Below, one piece after another: positions 1 to 5,281 of a DNA stretch of 6,304 bases; within the stretch, counting starts at the first letter, position 1, and each line of letters begins with the position of its first letter. The notes below the pieces were generated by a model. That model was not told the origin of the DNA. It did no database searches and saw nothing but the letters and a program-made list of their open reading frames with translations. Origin of the DNA: Saprospiraceae bacterium (GTDB lineage Bacteria; Bacteroidota; Bacteroidia; Chitinophagales; Saprospiraceae); assembly GCA_007125435.1 (NCBI GenBank), contig SLDF01000098.1, positions 1 to 6,304 of the forward strand. Reading direction: 5' to 3'. Position numbers and translations under genes: made by a program.

Positions 1-2
1 GA

Positions 3-68
3 CGAGTGCTGAAGAGAGAGCATAGCCTCAAGTGCTACGCGACCGATGAAGCAGGAAGTATAAAGTAA
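3..68 (+). CDS. possible 3' end of an unidentified gene (partial, left edge)
   Basis: One plus-strand frame is open from the left edge to a TAA at 66-68 and encodes about 21 residues ending in LKCYATDEAGSIK. The codons and residue mix look more like protein than like the other two frames, which meet stops at once (TGA at 10-12, TAG at 23-25). The fragment is far too short to assign to a family, and an open stretch of this length occurs often by chance. If it is real, it is the C-terminus of a gene that starts outside the window on the same strand as rlmD. I do not recognise the sequence. Confidence 0.25.
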   Translation, partial: RVLKREHSLKCYATDEAGSIK

Positions 69-211
69 AATTATCAAGCAGTGCAGCGGTCTAGCCTTTG
101 AAGATGGCATCAAGGGTAGCCAAACTCCGTAAGTATTTTTTTTCGAAGAGATCGCTCAAAAGAGCAAGACTTGGGATCATTAAGATGGCTGTTTTCAGAC
201 TCTAAAAAGCG

Positions 212-243
212 ACCCTTCTCCCCAAAGCTTTGGGGAGAAGGGT
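212..243. terminator. perfect 32-bp palindrome, possible terminator hairpin
   Basis: The arm ACCCTTCTCCCCAAAG is followed directly by its exact reverse complement, so the transcript can form a GC-rich stem of about 14 bp closed by a 4-nt loop. Read on the minus strand, the stem is followed after CGC by TTTTT, which is the layout of a rho-independent terminator. On the plus strand the stem is followed by GATGCCC and then an A-run, with no T-run. No minus-strand gene ends here: the DNA to the right carries rlmD on the plus strand. It may terminate antisense transcription, act as a 3' stem for the gene to the left, or be a dispersed palindromic repeat. The structure is certain; the role is not. 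Confidence 0.5.
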
Positions 244-382
244 GATGCCCAAAAAATCGTATCATAAAACTGTGAAGGAATCTCTATTTCCCAAAAGTTG
301 ATTTTCATTGGGGGGTGAGGTGCGGCGTAGATTTTCTATCATATAATCCCGCTTTTGTATTCCAACAGACCATACGAATCAA

Positions 383-390
383 TACCTTTG
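383..390 (+). promoter_or_regulatory. candidate Bacteroidota -7 element for rlmD
   Basis: TACCTTTG matches the Bacteroidota -7 consensus TAnnTTTG exactly and ends six bases before the ATG at 397. A TTTG at 354-357 could be the -33 element, but the 25-nt gap is slightly longer than the usual range of about 17-23. If the element is used, transcription would start only a few bases before the ATG, giving a nearly leaderless mRNA. It would also rule out the TTG at 355 as the translation start. An eight-base match with four fixed pairs of positions can arise by chance. Confidence 0.3.
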
Positions 391-396
391 CCGGTG

Positions 397-1794
397 ATGA
401 AAAGAAGAATCGTAGAGAACGTCAGGATCATAGACACTGCCGATAAGGGCTATTGCATTGGTAAAGATGCAGAGGGGCACGTATACATGGTAGAGGATAC
501 AGTGCCCGGCGATGTGGCAGACATTACTGTATTTAAAAAGCGAAAGGGGATGATGTATGGCAGTCCGAGTCGTATGCATACCTATTCGCCTTATAGGAGC
601 CAGCCGTTTTGTGAGCACTTTAGCGTGTGTGGAGGCTGTAAGTGGCAGCACATGTCCTATGAAGGGCAGTTGACCTTTAAAGCGAAGACGGTCGAGAATG
701 CCCTATCCCGTCTGGCTAAGGTGCAACCACAAGAAATGAGAAGCATACTGGGCAGCCCGGAGCAGGTATTTTACAGAAACAAGATGGAATACGCTTTTTC
801 GTCAAAGAGGTGGCTGACCCGTGATGAACTCGAACAAGACACTCCTGTCGATGTGAGAGAGGGGCTGGGGCTGCACAGGCCCGGAGCATTTGACAAAGTG
901 GTAGACATTAACTTTTGCCATCTGCAAGATGATTACAGCAATACAATCCGAAATGGTGTGCGAGAGTTTGCTTTGAATCATGGATATAGCTTCTTTGACC
1001 CTCGATCCCAAAAGGGGCTGCTGAGAAACTTAATGATTCGAAATACGACTTTGGATCAGTGGATGGTCGTGGTGGTCTTTGCTCATCAGGATGAGGAAAA
1101 GATCAAAAAAATGATGACTTGGCTAGAGACCTCATTTGACAAACTGACAAGCATACAATACATCGTCAATACAAAGAAGAACGATAGTATCTTTGATCAG
1201 GAAGTCGTACGGTTTTCCGGACAAGATCATATTGTAGAGCAATTAGGATCTGTCAAGTACCGCATATCTGCCAAGTCCTTTTTTCAGACAAATAGCGTGC
1301 AGGCAAAACGCCTGTATGATATTGTCACAGAATTAGCAGGTCTCTCGGGCTCGGAAAATGTTTACGACTTATATACCGGCACTGGTTCTATAGCTTTGTA
1401 TCTGGCGCAGACAGCTAGAAAAGTAATAGGCATAGAGGAGGTAGAAACAGCCGTAGAAGATGCCAGAGTGAACATGGCTATGAATGATATAGAAAATACG
1501 GTTTTCTATGTTGGTGACGTCAAGGATATCCTCACTATGGATTTTGCTGAAGAACATGGAAAACCCGATGTGGTCGTGACTGACCCACCCAGAGCCGGCA
1601 TGCACGAAAAAGTAGTAGAAGTCCTCAGGGCATTAAAGGCACCAACTGTGGTATACGTGAGTTGTAACCCAGCTACGCAAGCCAGAGACTTAGGCCTTTT
1701 GAAAGATCTTTATGACGTGGCGATTGTTCAACCAGTAGATATGTTTCCTCATACGCATCATATAGAGAGCGTTGTCAAACTCGTTTTAAAATAA
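397..1794 (+). CDS. rlmD: 23S rRNA (uracil-5-)-methyltransferase RlmD/RumA family
   Basis: This is a cytoplasmic SAM-dependent enzyme of the TrmA/RumA family that makes 5-methyluridine in RNA; RlmD acts on U1939 of 23S rRNA (E. coli numbering). The 465-residue product has an N-terminal TRAM-like domain (about 1-58). Next is the Fe-S cysteine set in the spacing C-x5-C-x2-C (C72, C78, C81), with a fourth Cys at C174 in NFCHL. The methyltransferase domain shows SFFQTN (about 294-299), the SAM loop DLYTGTGS (324-331), TDPPRAG (395-401), the nucleophile Cys in VSCNPAT (C423) and the proton-abstracting Glu in HHIESV (E457). All catalytic elements are present. I chose the ATG at 397 because MKRRIVENVRI matches the usual start of this family; the same frame is open upstream to a TTG at 355. 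Eight bases separate it from the next gene, so the two are probably cotranscribed. The family includes the paralogues RlmCD and TrmA, so the exact target uridine is inferred. Confidence 0.93.
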   Translation: MKRRIVENVRIIDTADKGYCIGKDAEGHVYMVEDTVPGDVADITVFKKRKGMMYGSPSRMHTYSPYRSQPFCEHFSVCGGCKWQHMSYEGQLTFKAKTVENALSRLAKVQPQEMRSILGSPEQVFYRNKMEYAFSSKRWLTRDELEQDTPVDVREGLGLHRPGAFDKVVDINFCHLQDDYSNTIRNGVREFALNHGYSFFDPRSQKGLLRNLMIRNTTLDQWMVVVVFAHQDEEKIKKMMTWLETSFDKLTSIQYIVNTKKNDSIFDQEVVRFSGQDHIVEQLGSVKYRISAKSFFQTNSVQAKRLYDIVTELAGLSGSENVYDLYTGTGSIALYLAQTARKVIGIEEVETAVEDARVNMAMNDIENTVFYVGDVKDILTMDFAEEHGKPDVVVTDPPRAGMHEKVVEVLRALKAPTVVYVSCNPATQARDLGLLKDLYDVAIVQPVDMFPHTHHIESVVKLVLK

Positions 1795-1802
1795 GATATC
1801 GG

Positions 1803-2171
1803 ATGGAAGAGATAAAAGATTCAGAAAAGTATGTCCTTCTCAAAGAAGAGCTCAAAATCTATACTGAATTATTTGAGAAGGCCTATGAAAAAGTGTTAGC
1901 GTCAGCTGTTACGAGATTTCCCATCATTGTCGTACATCAGGAAGCCATCGATATTGGTATACCTGTAGTCAATAAAGCCGTAAATGGTGGACAATGGAAT
2001 ATTCACATCTCATGGATGGAAGAATTCATTTCTAAAAAACTCATAAGACCGGAGAGGGTTGACGATTTTCAAGCCCTCTGCAATGACAGGAAAGACCATT
2101 ACTGCTTGTTTGTACTTAGCGATATGGGCGCTAAGTTTATATTCCTTCCGCGGGTACCTATTGTCAGGTAG
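1803..2171 (+). CDS. small conserved-looking hypothetical protein downstream of rlmD
   Basis: This encodes 122 residues of unknown function. The ATG lies 8 nt after the rlmD stop codon, so the two genes probably share a transcript. The N-terminal third (about 2-35) is charged and likely helical. The middle (FPIIVVHQEAIDIGIPV, about 39-55) and the C-terminus (HYCLFVLSDMGAKFIFLPR, about 99-117) are hydrophobic stretches with a beta-strand pattern, suggesting a small alpha/beta cytoplasmic fold. There is no signal peptide, transmembrane segment or recognised catalytic motif. No clear Shine-Dalgarno sequence precedes it, as is usual in Bacteroidota. The steady codon pattern and the tight spacing support a real gene. 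A role linked to rRNA or ribosomes is only a guess from the operon. It ends 54 nt before the end of the convergent esterase gene, with no clear terminator between. Confidence 0.75.
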   Translation: MEEIKDSEKYVLLKEELKIYTELFEKAYEKVLASAVTRFPIIVVHQEAIDIGIPVVNKAVNGGQWNIHISWMEEFISKKLIRPERVDDFQALCNDRKDHYCLFVLSDMGAKFIFLPRVPIVR

Positions 2172-2225
2172 CTGATGGTTAAAATGGGAAATCTTCCAGA
2201 TGATATTTTCTCTTCAATAAGCTAA

Positions 2226-3458
2226 TTACTTCAACAGTAGCATATTGGCAGCCTGGAGCTGACCATTAAGCTTTGCGTGTACAACATACCATCCACTCTG
2301 ACCGCTCCAGTTATCAATCGAAAAAGCGCCTTTGCCAAAACTTTGCTCGTTTAATACAGCTCTGCCCATACCATCAAAAACTGTAAACTCCCAGTGCCCT
2401 TCATCATAAGTCATAATCGTGAACTGGCCAGCAGTGGGATTGGGGTATATCTTGATTTGGGCTCTTTCGCTTTGTACCGGGTTGATAGAGGTGGATAGCT
2501 CTTCACAAACTATGTCTTGCATAATATCCAAAACGTTGAGATTAAACCTTATCAAGTTTTCAGCAAATTGAGGAGACGAATAAATATTTGTATGTCCACC
2601 ACCAGGCACACCTTCAAAAAAGTTGACCAGACCTATATTATCCGCTCGTTCATGTATCTTGGAAGACCCATAGAGCGTAACTCTATTAAATGCACCCTCT
2701 CTTGCAAATCCATAAGGTAAAATATCATCTGCATCACCGTGCATACTCATGATCGGAGGGTCGTCTTCTGTGACCCATATGGTGTCAAATGTAGCTCCTG
2801 ATAAACTGATGATACCCTGCACTCTGGAGTTGTAACTCAGATTTGTAGAGTCTCCCGTATCGCCCTCTATACCTCCTTTGGACTCGAGCAATGCTTCGAA
2901 CCCCTCAGGGATGACGTCTCCCTCATGAAAAAAGCCCGTGTGGAGCGCCATGATGGCTCCAGCAGAAATACCGCCAACAATGATATTATCAGGATCGATA
3001 TTGAATTGATTGCCTTGATCAGCATCCGCCTTAAAGTACCTGACAGCACCTCTCATGTCACTTATAGCATTGAATGACATCTCTACAACAGTCGAGGAGT
3101 CTGCAAAAAATGCTAATACTGCCGGATACAACCGGTATTGTATAGAAGCACAAACATAGCCAAGTCTTGCATATCCTTCACAGAGCTCCTGCATATCTGC
3201 TTTATTACCAAATACAAAACCACCACCATGGGCTAAGATTACTAATGGTCTTGGCTCTTCGGACTCCTCTGCGAGTTCATAAACATCCATACTCAGCGTG
3301 ACCTCGTTGTTGAAGTATCCAAGATTGGAGCCGTAAACCAGCTCTGTACTCAATATTTCTCCGTCTGAGGGTATTAAAAAACTCGACTCATCACATTCGC
3401 GTTGTGCCCAGATGACAATACTTAACAAACTTACCAATCCAGTAAAAATGATTCTCAT
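2226..3458 (-). CDS. secreted alpha/beta-hydrolase (carboxylesterase-like) with T9SS C-terminal sorting domain
   Basis: This 410-residue protein is predicted to be an exported esterase or lipase. Residues 1-18 form a signal peptide, with likely cleavage in WAQ between A18 and Q19. The hydrolase core has the oxyanion motif HGGGF (77-81), the nucleophile elbow GISAG with S165, a likely acid D244 in MHGDADDILP, and a likely base H289 in GGGH, so the catalytic triad is complete. The order and HGGG motif resemble the hormone-sensitive-lipase/BD-FAE type of esterase. The last 75 residues or so (from IYPNPT at 337-342 to the end LLLK) are a Por secretion type A domain, which directs the protein across the outer membrane by the type IX system, where it is either attached to the surface or released. 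The substrate cannot be told from sequence. It lies downstream of the beta-CASP gene on the same strand with a 147-bp gap and a candidate promoter of its own. The ATG choice is fixed by the signal peptide. Confidence 0.9.
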   Translation of the reverse strand: MRIIFTGLVSLLSIVIWAQRECDESSFLIPSDGEILSTELVYGSNLGYFNNEVTLSMDVYELAEESEEPRPLVILAHGGGFVFGNKADMQELCEGYARLGYVCASIQYRLYPAVLAFFADSSTVVEMSFNAISDMRGAVRYFKADADQGNQFNIDPDNIIVGGISAGAIMALHTGFFHEGDVIPEGFEALLESKGGIEGDTGDSTNLSYNSRVQGIISLSGATFDTIWVTEDDPPIMSMHGDADDILPYGFAREGAFNRVTLYGSSKIHERADNIGLVNFFEGVPGGGHTNIYSSPQFAENLIRFNLNVLDIMQDIVCEELSTSINPVQSERAQIKIYPNPTAGQFTIMTYDEGHWEFTVFDGMGRAVLNEQSFGKGAFSIDNWSGQSGWYVVHAKLNGQLQAANMLLLK

Positions 3459-3510
3459 AATACGTATGCAGTTGTGTGAAAAATGTTTTGCAATCTATGG
3501 CCTTTAGACT

Positions 3511-3518
3511 CAAACTTA
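3511..3518 (-). promoter_or_regulatory. candidate Bacteroidota -7 element for the esterase gene
   Basis: On the minus strand this reads TAAGTTTG, an exact match to the TAnnTTTG consensus. It would start transcription near 3504 and leave a leader of about 46 nt before the esterase ATG. No good TTG is present at the -33 position. The element lies within a short dyad (ACTCA at 3508-3512 and TGAGT at 3522-3526, 9 bases apart), which could be a regulator site or coincidence. Confidence 0.35.
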
Positions 3519-3568
3519 GCCTGAGTTCATCTTACCCTAGCACTAAAAGCGATGTAATAATAATTATT

Positions 3569-3592
3569 TTTTATTGAATCTCATCAATAAAA
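3569..3592. terminator. AT-rich hairpin after the beta-CASP gene
   Basis: TTTTATTGA and TCAATAAAA form a perfect 9-bp stem around a 6-nt loop, beginning 14 nt past the stop codon of the minus-strand nuclease gene. The position suits a transcription end. However, the stem has only two GC pairs and no T-run follows it on the minus strand; a TTTT follows on the plus strand. It is a weak terminator candidate. Confidence 0.3.
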
Positions 3593-3605
3593 TTTTCAGA
3601 TTCGT

Positions 3606-5012
3606 TCAATCCAGCTCTACTTCATCACCAAGCATTGGACTGAACACCTGTGAAAAACCTTCTTTGCTCAATCGGTCTGTAAAAGCAGCTCTGGCTGTAT
3701 CTGAGCCATGAACAAGAAATATCTTTTTCACAGACTTCTTTTGATTAGACACAAAATCTATCATCTCATCTTCGTCTGCATGGGCAGAGAAAGAATCCAT
3801 CACTTCAATGTCAGCTCTGACCTTCTTTTTGTCACCAAACAAAAATATTTCCTCCTTACCTATGGCTAGTGCATGACCTGTCGTGCCCGGTGCGCAGTAT
3901 CCGACAATGAGGATTGTGCTATTTGGGTTTTCAATGTTATTGGCAACGTGGTGGCGTACTCGACCTGCATTGACCATTCCGGAGGATGATATGATGATAG
4001 CAGGTGTCTTGATACTATTGATAGCCTTAGAGTCATTGACGTCAGTGATATAATGTAAGCCATTGAACCCAAATGGGTCGGGATTGAACTCAATGTAGTC
4101 TACCAACTCGTCATCATAGCATTCAGGGTGCAGTCTAAAAACGCGGGTCGCATTTACACTCAATGGGCTGTCCACATAAACGGGAATTTTAGGCAATTCT
4201 CCTGATGATGACATCTTGTCCAGCATGAATACTATTTCTTGCGTACGACCCAGGCTAAAGGCTGGAATGATTAGCTTTCCTTTTTTCTCTACACAAGTTT
4301 TTGTAATGATGTCGAGTAGGTGTTTGTACTCACTAGGTCGGGACTCATGCTTGCGCCCGCCATAGGTTGACTCACATATCAGGTAATCGACCTTATGCAT
4401 GGGCTCGGGATTTTTAATAATCGGTCTCGAAGGCCTTCCTATATCCCCGGTAAAGCCGAGTTTGAATTCTTTACCCTCTTCTTTGATCTTCAGGCAGATA
4501 CTGGCACTACCCAGAATATGCCCTGCTTCTCTAAAGTACAAAGACAGATTACTTTTAATTTTCAACCACCGATTATAGCCCACTGTCACAAACAATGATA
4601 GTGCTTTATAGACATCATCAACGGTATAAAGTGGCTCCATGTGCTTTGTCGGCAGCCCTTTTCGCTGAGCTATCTTGACGTCATACTCGTAGTCATATTG
4701 CTGGATCTTAGCAGAGTCCAACAGCATGATCAAGGCAAGGCTTCTTGTAGCAGGCGTGGCGTATACATTGCCTCTAAAACCTTTTTTGACCAACTTGGGT
4801 AGCCGACCTATGTGATCAATATGGGCATGGGATAATATGACACAGTCTAACTCTCTGGGGTCAAATTCAAATTGCCTGTTCATATCATAGGCTTTCTCGG
4901 GATCCCCCTGGTAGAGACCACAGTCCAAAAGCGCTTTATATCCGTTTGAGAGTGTAACTAAATGAGAACTACCCGTCACTTCACCGGCCGCTCCACAAAA
5001 CTTTACTTTCAT
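3606..5012 (-). CDS. MBL-fold/beta-CASP RNA-processing ribonuclease (CPSF-like, COG1236 type)
   Basis: This is a cytoplasmic zinc-dependent RNase of the metallo-beta-lactamase/beta-CASP superfamily, 468 residues long, a normal size for the bacterial CPSF73-like branch. All motifs are visible: D30 in LLDCG (motif 1), HAHIDH at 62-67 (motif 2), H165 in EAGHILGSA (motif 3), D190 in FTGDIGR (motif 4), E214 in CESTYG (motif A), H411 in FSAHAD (motif B) and H435 in VHGS (motif C). The beta-CASP cap spans roughly 230-350, with SLGRTQE at 253-259. The C-terminal part (about 365-440) corresponds to the RMMBL region, and there is no extra RNase J C-terminal domain or KH domain. Family members cleave single-stranded RNA as endo- and/or exonucleases; the RNA substrates here are unknown. 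A 269-bp gap from the upstream OmpA gene suggests its own promoter. The ATG at 5012 gives MKVKFCGAAGEVTGS, the standard family start. Confidence 0.93.
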   Translation of the reverse strand: MKVKFCGAAGEVTGSSHLVTLSNGYKALLDCGLYQGDPEKAYDMNRQFEFDPRELDCVILSHAHIDHIGRLPKLVKKGFRGNVYATPATRSLALIMLLDSAKIQQYDYEYDVKIAQRKGLPTKHMEPLYTVDDVYKALSLFVTVGYNRWLKIKSNLSLYFREAGHILGSASICLKIKEEGKEFKLGFTGDIGRPSRPIIKNPEPMHKVDYLICESTYGGRKHESRPSEYKHLLDIITKTCVEKKGKLIIPAFSLGRTQEIVFMLDKMSSSGELPKIPVYVDSPLSVNATRVFRLHPECYDDELVDYIEFNPDPFGFNGLHYITDVNDSKAINSIKTPAIIISSSGMVNAGRVRHHVANNIENPNSTILIVGYCAPGTTGHALAIGKEEIFLFGDKKKVRADIEVMDSFSAHADEDEMIDFVSNQKKSVKKIFLVHGSDTARAAFTDRLSKEGFSQVFSPMLGDEVELD

Positions 5013-5074
5013 ATTCCAACTTTTATATTGCCCAATATCATTTTTGACATTCTAGAATAAGTTTGTCTTCATCG

Positions 5075-5082
5075 GAAATATA
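5075..5082 (-). promoter_or_regulatory. weak candidate -7 element for the beta-CASP gene
   Basis: The minus strand reads TATATTTC, which differs from TAnnTTTG at the last base. It would place the transcript start near 5068, about 56 nt before the ATG. No TTG lies at a suitable -33 distance. It is the best match found in the 269-bp gap, but it is not convincing. Confidence 0.2.
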
Positions 5083-5091
5083 CAAAGTTTT

Positions 5092-5103
5092 TTCAGATCT
5101 GAA
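5092..5103. repeat. 12-bp perfect palindrome
   Basis: TTCAGATCTGAA is an exact palindrome about 80 bp upstream of the beta-CASP start codon, just upstream of the weak -7 candidate. Its size and position would suit a dimeric regulator site. A 12-bp palindrome can also be chance, and no second copy was seen in the window. Confidence 0.3.
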
Positions 5104-5124
5104 TGTGCGACTACGTGCTCTCTA

Positions 5125-5158
5125 TAAAAAAATATAAAAAGAAGGGTATGTTTTTTTA
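5125..5158. terminator. A/T-tract inverted repeat downstream of the OmpA gene
   Basis: TAAAAAAA (5125-5132) and TTTTTTTA (5151-5158) are exact reverse complements around an 18-nt loop. On the minus strand this lies about 120 nt past the OmpA stop, and only about 20 nt past the next in-frame stop at 5180. It contains no GC pairs, so it would be an unstable stem. It could be an AT-rich transcription end, or curved DNA upstream of the beta-CASP promoter. Confidence 0.25.
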
Positions 5159-5281
5159 GAAGTGCTGGTCGCCAAAGTGTTAAAGGTCTTGAGAAAGTGT
5201 ATAGGCGCTGGACATCAGATTGTAAATGTCAAGTCTGATCTGATCGGGACTATATTTGTCAGACCGAAAGTTTTGATCTGC

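Larger units (their letters stand above)
69..396. other. gene-less stretch upstream of rlmD
   Basis: This 328-base stretch has no open frame that I would call a gene. It contains a weak 7-bp hairpin (95-101 with 110-116, one G-U pair), a run of eight T at 136-143, a short GCTC-AAAA-GAGC hairpin (154-165), a perfect 32-bp palindrome (212-243) and a six-G run near 310. Two short open frames overlap on opposite strands. The plus-strand one (64-132) ends FEDGIKGSQTP. The minus-strand one (ATG at 178-180, stop at 91-93) has 29 codons and begins MIPSLALLSDLF. Neither is supported by a recognisable family. It reads as intergenic DNA or decayed coding sequence. Confidence 0.5.

Noticed and set aside
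1..250. Structural RNA such as tmRNA or RNase P RNA at the left edge
   Set aside because: None of the conserved core sequences of these RNAs could be found, and no tRNA-like acceptor or T-loop is visible.
355..396. TTG at 355 as the start of rlmD, adding 14 residues
   Set aside because: The ATG at 397 gives the usual family N-terminus, and the extra residues (YSNRPYESIPLPV) look like translated upstream DNA. The frame is closed by a TAG at 328-330.
379..651. 90-codon open frame on the minus strand inside rlmD
   Set aside because: It overlaps the conserved TRAM and Fe-S cysteine region of rlmD and has no recognisable features; it is an antisense shadow.
2172..2225. Bidirectional terminator between the convergent genes
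   Set aside because: Only a 4-bp GGAA/TTCC hairpin is present, with no T-run on either strand next to it.
4395..4598. 67-codon plus-strand frame inside the beta-CASP gene
   Set aside because: It is fully antisense to a gene with all catalytic motifs intact, with no sign of its own.
397..5012. RlmD and the beta-CASP nuclease forming one RNA-processing system
   Set aside because: They are on convergent strands, separated by the esterase and a hypothetical gene, and both are common housekeeping proteins.
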